Assembly (NCBI RefSeq): GCF_033097365.1
Contig: NZ_AP028461.1
Location: forward strand, 248,001 to 312,000
Direction: 5' to 3'
DNA length: 64,000 nt
Source: Actinoplanes sichuanensis
GTDB taxonomy: Bacteria > Actinomycetota > Actinomycetes > Mycobacteriales > Micromonosporaceae
A model generated the notes under the pieces. It made no database searches, was not told the DNA's origin, and saw nothing but the letters and a program-made list of their open reading frames with translations. The translations under genes were made by a program, and so were the position numbers. Positions 7,945-16,643 of the stretch are shown here, in pieces (positions within the stretch are counted from its first letter, which is position 1; each line of letters begins with the position of its first letter).

Positions 7945-9351
7945 GTGAGTGACGTATCCGCGCCCGTCATCGCCCTCGCCCACCGGTTCGCCGATGAGCT
8001 GCCCGAGATGGCCGTCGCCTGGTCGGCCGCCGACGTGGCCGCACCCCGGCTGCTTGTGCTCAACGAACCGCTCGCCGCCGAGCTCGGCCTCGACCCGGAG
8101 TGGCTGCGCACCGATGACGGGCTGCGGTTCCTCACCGGCAACGCGCTGCCCGACGGTGCGAAGCCGGTCGCCCAGGCCTATGCGGGGCATCAGTTCGGTG
8201 GGTATTCGCCACGGCTCGGCGACGGGCGGGCGCTGCTGCTCGGCGAGCTCGGCGGGCGCGATCTGCACCTCAAGGGGTCGGGGCGGACACCGTTCGCGCG
8301 CGGCGGGGACGGGCTCGCCGCGGTCGGGCCGATGCTGCGCGAGTATGTGATCAGCGAGGCCATGCACGCGCTCGGCATCCCCACCACACGGTCACTCGCG
8401 GTGATCGCCACCGGTAAGAGCATCGTTCGGGAGAATCTCGCGCCCGGGGCGATCCTGGTCCGGGTCGCGGCCAGTCACCTGCGGGTCGGGAGTTTCCAGT
8501 TCGCTCGCGCGACCGGCGACGACGAGCTGCTCCGGCGGCTCGCCGGGCACGCCATCGCACGGCACTATCCGCAGGTGGACGGCCCGCTCGGGCTCTATCG
8601 GGCGGTGGTCGGCGCGCAGGCCGAACTCATCGCTCGATGGATGCTCACCGGCTTCATCCACGGCGTCATGAACACCGACAACATGACCATCTCCGGCGAG
8701 ACCATCGACTACGGTCCGTGCGCATTCATGGATGCGTTCGACCCGGCCACCGTGTTCAGTTCCATCGACGAAGGTGGGCGGTATGCCTACGGCAATCAGC
8801 CCGGCATCGCCCAGTGGAACCTCGCCCGACTCGCGGAGGCGCTGCTCCCACTCTTCGACGACGATCAGGAGCAGGCGATCGGCCGGGCCACCGAGGCGCT
8901 CTCGGAGTTCCGGGGGCGGTATGCGGCGGCCACCCTGACCGGTTTCCGGGCCAAACTCGGCCTCACCGAGCGTGACGTCGATGACGCCGCGCTCACGTCG
9001 CTGACCGAGGATCTGCTCGCTCTCCTCAAGGCCGGCGGAGTCGATTTCACGTCATTCTTCCGGGACCTGGCCCGCGGCTCGGAGGGGGACGGCGAGCTCG
9101 CCGACTGGATCAAGCGGTGGCGTGCCCTCGGCCCCGACCACGAAGCCATGAACCGGGTCAATCCCCTCTACATCCCCCGCAACCACCTCGTCGAGGAGGC
9201 CCTCGCGGCGGCTACCGACGGTGACCTCGAACCACTCCACCGCCTCCTCGACGCGATCACCTCACCGTTCGACGAGCGCCCGGGCCTCGACCGCTTCACG
9301 GAACCGGGCCCACCGGACTTCGGCACCTACCGCACCTTCTGCGGGACATAA
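7945..9351 (+). CDS. selO: SelO-type protein adenylyltransferase
   Basis: A 468-residue SelO (YdiU, UPF0061) protein. The family is a pseudokinase fold that binds ATP upside down and transfers AMP to Ser/Thr/Tyr of target proteins. Diagnostic segments are present: [55 protein letters not shown] and IDYGP with the metal-binding Asp/Asn. The protein ends TFCGT, with the conserved Cys third from the end. From memory of E. coli SelO, a disulfide partner Cys lies 16 residues after the DYGP Asp; here that position is Phe/Ser, while a Cys follows DYGP directly. The GTG at 7945 is chosen for family length; TACCGT 7 bases before suggests a leaderless start. Confidence 0.93.
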   Translation: MSDVSAPVIALAHRFADELPEMAVAWSAADVAAPRLLVLNEPLAAELGLDPEWLRTDDGLRFLTGNALPDGAKPVAQAYAGHQFGGYSPRLGDGRALLLGELGGRDLHLKGSGRTPFARGGDGLAAVGPMLREYVISEAMHALGIPTTRSLAVIATGKSIVRENLAPGAILVRVAASHLRVGSFQFARATGDDELLRRLAGHAIARHYPQVDGPLGLYRAVVGAQAELIARWMLTGFIHGVMNTDNMTISGETIDYGPCAFMDAFDPATVFSSIDEGGRYAYGNQPGIAQWNLARLAEALLPLFDDDQEQAIGRATEALSEFRGRYAAATLTGFRAKLGLTERDVDDAALTSLTEDLLALLKAGGVDFTSFFRDLARGSEGDGELADWIKRWRALGPDHEAMNRVNPLYIPRNHLVEEALAAATDGDLEPLHRLLDAITSPFDERPGLDRFTEPGPPDFGTYRTFCGT

Positions 9352-9492
9352 CCCCTATTCGGTACGGCCACCGAGAGCGCCGTGGCTACCCCGCGACGTC
9401 CCGGTGGCGGCGCGGCCGCCAGCGCGTCTTTCGGGCGGAGGCGGTCCAAAGACCGGGTTGTGGTGACGCGCCGAAGACCACCGGCCGTCACA

Positions 9493-9507
9493 CCCGCCTT
9501 CGGCGGG
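9493..9507. terminator. Short hairpin in the gap between convergent genes
   Basis: CCCGCC and GGCGGG pair around TTC within the 207-base gap between selO and the convergent gene at 9559. The rest of the gap is GC-rich and shows no promoter, reading frame or repeat that I can support. Confidence 0.35.
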
Positions 9508-9558
9508 AAACCCGTGCCGGTGGTCCGGCAGCCGGCGCGGCCCGGTATGCGTCCGGGC

Positions 9559-10221
9559 TCAGGTGCGGTATCGCTCGATGTACTCCGCGGCCACCGCCGG
9601 CAGTTCGTCCTCGTCGTCCTCGGCGAAGAAGATCTCGTTCTCCAGCCAGTAGCGGCACAGGAACGCCTCGAACGACTCCGCGCAGAACTGGATCTCGTCG
9701 GGTTCCGCGGCCGGGTCCGGTTCGTCGCCGTGTGAGTACAGGTCGACCGTGCAGACCACGGCATGTTCCGAGCCGTCCTCGGTCAGGTACAGATACCAGA
9801 ACAGACAGCCCTGCTGGTCGGCCAGGAACCGGATCAGGTGACCCTTCCCGGTCGGCGACGGCACCGAGCCGACGTCCAGATCCAGATAGCAGGCGGTGGA
9901 CGAGCGCACTCGCTCCTGCAGTTCCGGGGTGCTCATGAATCGTACGAAAGAATCCGGAAGGGCCAGCCCGGCAGCCTCGCAAGCCGACCGCAGCAGCGGA
10001 AGCTCCTCGTGCGTCCCGCCGTTTTCGTTGATCGCCCATGCGTCGTGGGCCGCCTGCTCACGCAGCCAGCCGAAATCGCCGTTCAACGAGAACGGCAGCG
10101 GCGGCAGTTCCGCGAACGAATACCGCCCATAGGTTCCCACGTCCGGCCGGGCCGCCACTCCTGCCGACGCCAACCCGGTACCCCACCACGACGCCGGAAA
10201 CGGCGCCTCCTCAGCCTTCAT
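9559..10221 (-). CDS. SMI1/KNR4 (SUKH)-like protein
   Basis: A 220-residue acidic cytoplasmic protein. The central part (LPDSFVRFMSTPELQERVRSS, then a Gly-rich turn and the strands LIRFLADQQGCLFWYLYLTEDG) resembles the SUKH fold of SMI1/KNR4 proteins, which in bacteria include many immunity proteins for contact-dependent or polymorphic toxins as well as housekeeping members. No toxin gene is adjacent, so an immunity role is not supported here. The C-terminus is very acidic. The ATG at 10221 is used because AGG stands 9 bases upstream; an ATG at 10230 is possible. Confidence 0.6.
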   Translation of the reverse strand: MKAEEAPFPASWWGTGLASAGVAARPDVGTYGRYSFAELPPLPFSLNGDFGWLREQAAHDAWAINENGGTHEELPLLRSACEAAGLALPDSFVRFMSTPELQERVRSSTACYLDLDVGSVPSPTGKGHLIRFLADQQGCLFWYLYLTEDGSEHAVVCTVDLYSHGDEPDPAAEPDEIQFCAESFEAFLCRYWLENEIFFAEDDEDELPAVAAEYIERYRT

Positions 10222-10306
10222 GGCCGCCATCCTGCCGATCTTGCAGGCCCGCCCGCCAGTGCCGTCCCGACCCACCAGCTGTTCGTGGTCGCTGCCATCG
10301 GCCCGT

Positions 10307-10717
10307 CAGCACAGCCCCGACCATCAGCTGCTTTGCCGGCTGGCGCCGAGGGCAGTCGTCGGGCCGTCGAAGCAGCCCTGAGCGCCAGCTGGAGTGGGCA
10401 GCTGCTGGTGAGGAGCTGTCGTCGGGTTGTCGGGGGCAGCCCCGCGGACCAGCTGGGGCAGGCGACTGGCGCCGAGGGCTGTCGTCAGGCCGCAAGCGCA
10501 GCCCTCAGCGCCGGCCGGCGGTGAGTGTTTCGCTGGCTGTAAGAGCTTTTGTCGGGTTTCTCGGGTAACCCTCAACGCTGGCAAAGGGGCGAGGGCTTGG
10601 GTGGCTTTCAAGGTGTTTGTGGGGTTTGTCGGGGCAGCCCTCAGCGCCAGCTGGGAGTGAAGGGTCGGCTGGTGGTGAGGGCTGTTGTCGGGGTGTCGGG
10701 GCGGCTCTGGGGGCCGG
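10307..10717. repeat. Array of about seven imperfect palindromic repeats
   Basis: Units of 62-69 bases begin near 10308, 10372, 10436, 10498, 10565, 10634 and 10701, each carrying a diverged GCAGCCCTCAGCGCCAGC block. Neighbouring blocks are inverted and can pair: 10339-10355 with 10373-10389, 10466-10481 with 10499-10514, and 10635-10651 with 10668-10684, giving stems of about 15-17 bases. Small open frames on either strand repeat the same peptide with every unit and look like by-products. It resembles a REP/BIME-type extragenic array and fills the space between the SUKH-like gene start and the 3' end of the MocR gene. Confidence 0.7.
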
Positions 10718-12136
10718 CTACGTCTTCGGGCTTCGGGGGAGGGCGGTGGCCAGGCGGCGGACGGCCTCGTCCATGGCCGACGGGGGTGCCGCCGCGTAAG
10801 TGAGGCGCAGGTGTGGGGACGGGGGCTCGGCGGCGTGCCAGGGGCGGCCCGGGAAGACGGTCACGCCTGCCGTGGCCGCGGTGGCCGCCACCGCCACGTC
10901 GTCGGTGCCCGGTGGCAGCGGGGACCACAGGTGCAGGCCGCCGGCCGGGACGGCCGTCGGGAGCAGGGCCGGCAGGTGGCGGGTCAGGGCGGTCAGGAGG
11001 GCTTCGCGGCGGGTGCGGAGTTCGGTGCGCAGGCGACGGCGGTGCCGGGACCAGGCCGGGCTCGTCACGAATTCGATCGTGGCCTGCTGCAGGGGACCCG
11101 CCACGAAGAAGTCGTCGAGCAGGCGGGCGGCCCGGAGGCGGGCTCCGGCCGGGCCCCGGGCGCCCAGCGCGGCGACCCGCAGACCGGGCGCCGCCGACTT
11201 CGTCAAGGAACGCAGGTAGACGACGTGGCCGTCGGGATCGGTGGCAGCCAGCGGCGGCGGCGGGTCGCCGTCGATCGTCAGGTCGCGGGCGTAGTCGTCC
11301 TCGATCAGGAACGCGCCCGCCGCGTGGATCGCGGCCAGCACCGCGGGACGCCGAGCGGGCGACAGGGTGGCGCCGGTCGGGTTCGCGTGGAGTGGCTGGC
11401 AGTAGAAGAGCCGCGCGCCGGTACGGGTGAACGCCGCCGCCAACTGATCGGGCCGGACACCGTCGCGGTCGGCCGGGACCGGTACCACCCGCAGACCGGC
11501 GGCATGCGCGGCGGCCAGGGCCCCGAGGTAGGTGGGCGACTCGACGAGCAGGGTGTCGCCGGGTTCGGTGAGGGCCCGCAGCGCCGACGACAACGCCGCC
11601 TGCCCGCCGGGACAGATCACCATGTCGGCGGCTTGGAGCCCGTCGCCGGACGACGGCTGCGTCTCGCGGGCGAACCAGGCGCGTAGGTCATCCCGCCCCT
11701 CGACCGGCCCCCGCTGCCAGACGGCCGGCTGCCGAGCCGCCCGAGCCAGTGCGGCACCCAGGGCGGCGGCCGGCTGGAGATCGGCGTCGAGATAACCACC
11801 GGTCAGCGGAATCGTGCCGGACGGCGGTAACGCCAGTAACGCCTGCATCTCCTCCTCACCGAACCGGCGCGGCCCGAGCGCGACCGTCTGCCACGACAGG
11901 TCGGGCGGCGACAGTGGTGCCACGGGACGGGCGGCGACGAACGTCCCCCGCCCGGACCGGGTTTCCACCAGGCCCTCCGCGACGAGCTGCCGGATCGCCG
12001 CGGCCACCGTGACCGGGGACGCCTGATGCCGGTCGGTCAGCTCCCGCACCGACGGCAGGCGGGTCCCGGCCGCAGCGGCACCGGCCAGGCCGCGCAGCTC
12101 TTGGACCACCCGATCGGCTGCGTTACTGTTGAACAT
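10718..12136 (-). CDS. MocR/PdxR-type regulator (GntR HTH fused to aminotransferase)
   Basis: A 472-residue chimeric regulator: an N-terminal GntR winged helix (residues about 5-70, with LPSVRELTDRHQASPVTVAAAIRQL) and a C-terminal fold-type I aminotransferase domain that uses PLP as ligand or sensor. Visible PLP-domain marks are NPTGATLSP, EDDYARDL and the Schiff-base Lys in SLTKSAAPGLRVAALG. MocR proteins typically control a divergent neighbour; here that is the EamA exporter. The ATG at 12136 shares the bases CATG with the exporter start on the other strand. TACTCT 8 bases before the ATG on its own strand suggests a leaderless mRNA. Confidence 0.9.
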   Translation of the reverse strand: MFNSNAADRVVQELRGLAGAAAAGTRLPSVRELTDRHQASPVTVAAAIRQLVAEGLVETRSGRGTFVAARPVAPLSPPDLSWQTVALGPRRFGEEEMQALLALPPSGTIPLTGGYLDADLQPAAALGAALARAARQPAVWQRGPVEGRDDLRAWFARETQPSSGDGLQAADMVICPGGQAALSSALRALTEPGDTLLVESPTYLGALAAAHAAGLRVVPVPADRDGVRPDQLAAAFTRTGARLFYCQPLHANPTGATLSPARRPAVLAAIHAAGAFLIEDDYARDLTIDGDPPPPLAATDPDGHVVYLRSLTKSAAPGLRVAALGARGPAGARLRAARLLDDFFVAGPLQQATIEFVTSPAWSRHRRRLRTELRTRREALLTALTRHLPALLPTAVPAGGLHLWSPLPPGTDDVAVAATAATAGVTVFPGRPWHAAEPPSPHLRLTYAAAPPSAMDEAVRRLATALPRSPKT

Positions 12137-12158
12137 GAGAGACAAGAGTAGCGCTACT
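12124..12158. promoter_or_regulatory. Overlapping divergent promoters and palindrome
   Basis: On the plus strand TACTGT (12124-12129) is 5 bases before the EamA ATG at 12135. On the minus strand TACTCT (12150-12145) is 8 bases before the MocR ATG at 12136. The two start codons overlap in CATG, so both transcripts appear leaderless and face each other. A perfect 12-base palindrome, AGTAGCGCTACT (12147-12158), overlaps the minus-strand -10 element and is the likely MocR operator. Confidence 0.6.
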
Positions 12159-13067
12159 GCCGCCGGGGCGATAACACTCGGTGCGCTGGGTGTCCTCGCC
12201 TTCAGCATGTCGCTGCCCGCCACCCGGGTCGCCGTGCAGCAACTCGACCCGTGGTTCGTCGCGTTCGGCCGGGCGGTCGGGGCCGCCGCGCTCGCCGCGG
12301 CCTATCTGCGGTTCAGCGGGGCGCCCCGGCCCTCTCGGGAGCAGTGGCGCCGACTGACGATCGTGGCGCTCGGGGTGGTGGCCGGGTTCCCGCTGTTCAC
12401 CTCCCTCGCGCTGACCAGCCAGACCTCGGCGCACGGGGCGGTCGTCATCGCCCTGCTGCCGGCCACCACCGCGGTGCTCGCCGTGTTGCGGGCGGGGGAG
12501 CGGCCGCCGGCGCTGTTCTGGATCGCCAGTGCGAGCGGGCTGGTCGCGGTGCTGACGTTCCTGGTGGTCAGTGGAACCGTGCGGGGCGGTGTGACGGTCA
12601 CCGATCTCTATCTGCTCACGGCTGTCGGCCTGTGCGGACTGGGCTACGCCGAGGGTGGCATGCTGGCCCGGGAACTCGGCGGTGCCCGTACCATCTGTTG
12701 GGCTTTGATCGTGGCGCTGCCGGTGACCGTGCCGTTGACGCTGGCCGCCGCCGTCGCTGATCCGCCGCAGGCGGGCCCGGCGGGCTGGGCGGCGTTCGGA
12801 TATCTCACCGTGGTGTCGATGTTCTTGGGGTTCTTCGCCTGGTATGCCGGGCTCGCCCGCGGTGGGATCGCCCGGGTCGGGCAGATCCAGCTCGTCCAGC
12901 CGGTGCTCACCCTGCTGTGGTCGGCGCTGTTCCTGGGCGAGCAGGTCGGTCTGTGGTCGTTCGGCGCGGCCCTGATCGTGCTCGTGTTCGTGGTGCTGAC
13001 GCAGAGGTCGCGGGCGACCCTGTCGAAGGATTCGTATGTTGACACTGTCATGGCTGAGAGTCGTTAG
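12135..13067 (+). CDS. EamA (DMT superfamily) transporter
   Basis: A 310-residue integral membrane protein with ten hydrophobic segments arranged as two EamA repeats, the drug/metabolite transporter fold. It begins close to the first helix (ITLGALGVLAFSMSLPATRVAV) and ends with the usual EamA motif before the last helices (QLVQPVLTLLWSALFLGEQ). Such proteins export amino acids or other small metabolites; the substrate is not evident. The divergent MocR gene suggests that it is induced by a PLP-related or amine metabolite sensed by MocR. The ATG at 12135 fits a leaderless transcript; a TTG lies at 12129. Confidence 0.88.
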   Translation: MRDKSSATAAGAITLGALGVLAFSMSLPATRVAVQQLDPWFVAFGRAVGAAALAAAYLRFSGAPRPSREQWRRLTIVALGVVAGFPLFTSLALTSQTSAHGAVVIALLPATTAVLAVLRAGERPPALFWIASASGLVAVLTFLVVSGTVRGGVTVTDLYLLTAVGLCGLGYAEGGMLARELGGARTICWALIVALPVTVPLTLAAAVADPPQAGPAGWAAFGYLTVVSMFLGFFAWYAGLARGGIARVGQIQLVQPVLTLLWSALFLGEQVGLWSFGAALIVLVFVVLTQRSRATLSKDSYVDTVMAESR

Positions 13068-13083
13068 ATCGCTGGTCAACCTG

Positions 13084-13089
13084 TAAAGT
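13084..13089 (+). promoter_or_regulatory. Candidate -10 element for the methylase gene
   Basis: TAAAGT lies 7 bases before the GTG at 13097, the spacing expected for leaderless initiation. No convincing -35 hexamer is at the right distance. A TTGACA with an overlapping TGACA-C-TGTCA dyad occurs further upstream at 13039-13050, inside the end of the EamA gene. Confidence 0.4.
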
Positions 13090-13096
13090 CTGGCTC

Positions 13097-14779
13097 GTGA
13101 CCGGGCCGACACCGAGCAGATTGATCTCCGCCGCCGAGGTGGCGCGCCTGGCCGGCGTCACCCGCGCGGCGGTCTCCAACTGGCGCCGCCGCCACCCCGA
13201 CTTCCCGGAGCCGGTCGGTGGCGGGCGCAACGCCCTGTTCGCCCTGACCGACATCACCGCCTGGCTCGACTCGCAACGCAAGAACACCGACGTGTCCGAC
13301 GAGGTGCTGGTCTGGCAGGAGCTGCGCGCCCTGCACGGCGAGGACATGATCAGCGCGGTCGCCGAGGTCGCGACAATCCTCACCGAAGCGGCGGCGGGGC
13401 GGTTCGGCGAGCCGGGAGGGCAGGCGGAGCGGATCAGCGCGGCCGAAGCGGCTGCGGGGCGGATCGGCGCGGCCGAAGGGGCGGCGGGGCGGCTCGACGA
13501 GGCGTCTCGGAGGCGGCTGCTGGCGATGGCCGAGGAGACCTCGGCCGCCGCGGTGGTCACCGCGTTCACCGACCGCCTGATCTCGTCCGGTACGGCGATG
13601 ACGTCAACACACCTGGCCGAGGCGGTCGCCCGGTTCGCCGGACCGGTCGACGGCACCGTGTTCGACCCGGCCGCCGGCGCGGGCACCCTGCTGCTGGCCT
13701 GCGCCGCCACCCGGCACGTCGGTCAGGACGCCGATCCGGCCGCCGTCACCCTGACCCGCGCGCGTGCCCGGCTCGTCGACGCCGAATTGGAGATGCGGAC
13801 CGGCGACTCGCTCCAGGCCGACGCGTGGCCGTCCCTGCGGGCCGAGCTGGTGGTCTGCGATCCGCCGGCCGGGCTCACCGACTGGGGACGCGACAGTCTG
13901 TTGCTGGACCGGCGCTGGGAATTCGGCATTCCCACGAAAGCGGAGACCGAACTGGCGTGGCTGCAACACTGCTACGCGCACACCGCACCGGGCGGAAAGG
14001 TCGTCTTCGTGATGCCGCCGTCGGTCGCCTATCGCCGGGCCGGTAAACGCATCAGGTCGGAACTGCTGCGGGCGGGCGTTCTGGAAACGGTGGTGGCGCT
14101 GCCGCCCGGAATGGTGGCGTCGCACGCCCAGCCCGTACATCTGTGGATTCTCCGTCGTCTCGCCGACGGTGCGCGGCCCGCCTCGTCGGTGCGGCTGGTC
14201 GATCTGTCGGCCGCCGACCCGGCCGGTCCGTTCGAAGCCGAATCGTCGCAGTACACGGACGTCCCGGTGATCGATCTGCTGGACGAGTCGGTCGACCTGA
14301 CCCCGGCCGCGCACCTGTCCGCGGGCCTGTCCGGGCAGGCCGAGGAATACGCGGGCGCCCGCGCCGGAATTCACGAACTGGCCGCCCGGATAGCCGCGCT
14401 GATACCCGAACTAACGGCTGGCAACGGCACGATCGAGGGCGGCACGTTACGGATCGCCGACCTGGCCCGCGCCGGTCTCGTCGACATCGACGACAGGGGC
14501 GCCACCTCGGCCAGCGACCAATTGGACACCGACTATCTACGCGGATTCCTGCGCGGCCCGGCCAACACCGCCCGGAACACCAGCAGCAGCGGCACCTACC
14601 GGGCCGACGTCCGCGGCGCACGCATTCCGCAGATGGAGATCGAGGAGCAGCGGCGGTACGGGGCGGCGTTCCGGGCCCTCGACGAGACCGAGGCGCTGTT
14701 GCGTGAACTGCACACGCTCGGCCTCGACGCCGTCGCCCGTGCCCGGGACGGGCTGACCTCCGGAACTCTGCGTCCCTGA
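13097..14779 (+). CDS. HTH-HsdM-like N6 DNA methylase with HsdS-like tail
   Basis: A 560-residue fusion. Residues 8-60 form a helix-turn-helix (ISAAEVARLAGVTRAAVSNW), then an Ala/Gly/Glu-rich linker, then an HsdM-type methyltransferase core: SAM motif I as FDPAAGAGTLLL near residue 195 and motif IV as CDPPAG near residue 254. The usual aromatic after (N/D)PP is Ala here, so catalysis is uncertain. The C-terminal 130 residues look like half of an HsdS specificity subunit, ending with VRGARIPQMEIEEQRRYGAAF, the typical end of a target-recognition repeat. No endonuclease subunit of a classical type I system follows; instead a RecB-type nuclease gene starts 1 base after the stop. Start chosen at GTG 13097 with TAAAGT just upstream. 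Confidence 0.85.
   Translation: MTGPTPSRLISAAEVARLAGVTRAAVSNWRRRHPDFPEPVGGGRNALFALTDITAWLDSQRKNTDVSDEVLVWQELRALHGEDMISAVAEVATILTEAAAGRFGEPGGQAERISAAEAAAGRIGAAEGAAGRLDEASRRRLLAMAEETSAAAVVTAFTDRLISSGTAMTSTHLAEAVARFAGPVDGTVFDPAAGAGTLLLACAATRHVGQDADPAAVTLTRARARLVDAELEMRTGDSLQADAWPSLRAELVVCDPPAGLTDWGRDSLLLDRRWEFGIPTKAETELAWLQHCYAHTAPGGKVVFVMPPSVAYRRAGKRIRSELLRAGVLETVVALPPGMVASHAQPVHLWILRRLADGARPASSVRLVDLSAADPAGPFEAESSQYTDVPVIDLLDESVDLTPAAHLSAGLSGQAEEYAGARAGIHELAARIAALIPELTAGNGTIEGGTLRIADLARAGLVDIDDRGATSASDQLDTDYLRGFLRGPANTARNTSSSGTYRADVRGARIPQMEIEEQRRYGAAFRALDETEALLRELHTLGLDAVARARDGLTSGTLRP
13387..13500 (+). repeat. In-frame 30-base minisatellite in the methylase linker
   Basis: A 30-base unit of the form GCGGCCGAAGCGGCTGCGGG plus GCGGATCGGC occurs about three times, once separated by a 24-base insert, and encodes repeats like AAEAAAGRIG and AAEGAAGRLD. 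It lengthens the linker between the HTH and methylase domains without breaking the frame. Confidence 0.7.
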
Positions 14780-14780
14780 C

Positions 14781-16402
14781 TTGAGACCGATTCTGCTCAG
14801 CGGCTACGCCGCCAAGTCCTGCGCGCGGGCCGTCCACAACGCGTACGACCCGACCGTGCCCCGGCCCGAGGTGCGGGTCACGCCGGAGATGCAGGCCCTC
14901 TTCGACGCCGGCGTCGACTTCGAGACCGAGGTCCTGGACATGTGGGCGGCGCTCGACCTGCCCGGATACGTCGACCTGCGTGACCTCGACGGCGACAAAC
15001 ACGTCCACATCGGCGCGACGATCGGCGCCATGCGGGCCGGCGCGGCGATCATCGTCGGCGGCCGGCTGCCCGACGACCACGACGGCGCCCGTACCGGCAA
15101 ACCCGACATCCTGCTGCGGGACGACGACCGCGGATACCACCCGGCGGACATCAAGGCCCACCACGTCCTCGACCGGAAGCACGACAATGCGCCGGCGAGC
15201 ACCCTCAAGGCGCCGGCCTGGCGCGACGCGGTGCCGCTGCCCGACGGCGGGGCCCGGCACCGCGAGGAGGACCTGCTCCAACTCGCCCACTACTGGCGCA
15301 TGCTCGAGGCCTGCGGCCATGCGGCCGGACAACCCCGCGGCGCGATCTGCGGCACGGACCGGCCCGGCGATCCGATTCTGATCTGGTACGACCTGAGTGC
15401 CCCCGCCTTCCGCACCTTCTCCCGCACCGGCGGGGTGGCCACCCGCAGCGCCCTGGAACGGTACGACCACGAGCACGGGTTCCGCCGCCGGATCGCCGAC
15501 GCGGCCCGGCAGCGGCGGGGCGCGCCGGACGACCCGGCGCCCCTGGTCGAGCCGATCGGCCAGGAGGAGTGCGCGGGCTGTCGCTGGGCGCCGGTCTGTG
15601 TGGACACGCTGCCCGCCGGGGATCTCAGCGCCGAACTCCGGGGCGCCCTCGGCGTACGCGAATATCTCGCCCTCCGCGCCGCGGGTGTGCACACCGTCGA
15701 CGATCTCGCCGCCGAGGATCCGGCCGAGCTGCTCGCCGGGTTGTACGGCGGGGAGGTCGGCCACCTGCGGACCCGCGCGTTCCGGCTGCGTAAGGCGGTC
15801 ACCGCGGCTCAGCTGGCCCGGGACGGGCTGATCGTGCGCCGGCGGGACGGGCGCGACCTGCCGTACGCGGACGTCGAGGTGGACATCGACGTCGAATGGG
15901 GCGCCGACGACGTCGTCTACCTGTGGGGCTGCTGGTCACCGAGGAGGGCGTCGCCACGTACACCCCGTTCGTCGATTTCGCGGCGACCGACGAGGAACGT
16001 CTGGCCCGCGCCTGCCTGGACCACCTGGCCGCCGTCGCGGCCGACGCCGCCGCCCGCGGCCGCAGCCTGCTCGTCTTCCACTACGCGTCGCCGGAGCCGC
16101 GGCACGCCCGCCGCTTCCCGCCGCTGCCCGACGGGCCCGCCCACCCGGACGCCTGGATCGACCTGTTGCCGCTGGTCCGGGCCGCGGTCGACTCCCGCGC
16201 CGGACACGGCCTCAAGATCATCGCCCGGCACGGCGCCGGGCACGTCTGGCGCGACACCGACCCCGGCGGGCTGCAATCCCAAACCTGGCATGCGGCGGCC
16301 CGCGAGGGCGATCCGGTCGCCGCCCGGCGGCTGCTCGACTACAACGAGGACGACGTACGGGCGACGCGCGCCGTCCGCGAATGGCTTAGGGTGCGGGAAT
16401 GA
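14781..16402 (+). pseudogene. Frameshifted TM0106-type RecB/RNase H-like nuclease
   Basis: Two frames together encode a protein of the TM0106 family. The first part (14781 to about 15925) has a RecB/Cas4-type nuclease: GKPDILL and the DIK catalytic segment, with an iron-sulfur cluster built from a Cys near residue 14 and C-x2-C-x5-C near residue 265. The second part has the RNase H-like exonuclease domain, beginning with VEVDIDVEWG in the first frame and ending with YNEDDVRAT in the other. One base appears to be missing at about 15924-15930 (TGGGGCTGC, where TGGGGNCTGCTG is expected). This could be a real mutation, a sequencing error in the G-run, or less likely programmed -1 frameshifting. 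TTG start 1 base after the methylase stop. Confidence 0.75.
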
Positions 16403-16500
16403 ACCCGGTCCAGGCCATCGCCGCCGCCTACGCGCGGTGGATGACGCCTGACCTGCCGTTGTACGGCAACGACCACGACCGGGCCGACTTCGCTCCCTGA
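16399..16500 (+). CDS. 33-residue ORF overlapping the nuclease stop
   Basis: A short frame starting with an ATG that shares ATGA with the nuclease stop codon, so it could be translated by coupling. The product is a small mixed peptide with no hydrophobic segment and ends RADFAP. It may be a genuine micro-protein, the remnant of a longer gene, or chance. From its end to the MFS start (16501-16643) I see only the GGAG site of the next gene. Confidence 0.3.
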   Translation: MNPVQAIAAAYARWMTPDLPLYGNDHDRADFAP

Positions 16501-16643
16501 CATCCGGCGCGCCTGCCTGCCGCGTTCCCGGCCGCCCCCGGCGGCGATGGTGCGTGACCGCTTTCGCCGGCCGCACTCCCGTCGCCGTTGCGGCCGGGGT
16601 CCGCGACCGCCATCCGTCAGTCTCTAACCCGGAGCGATCCGAC

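Noticed and set aside
10211..10611. Small minus-strand proteins with repeated PTTALGASR segments
   Set aside because: They are translations of the palindromic repeat array; no start sites with ribosome binding sites and the frames break at each unit.
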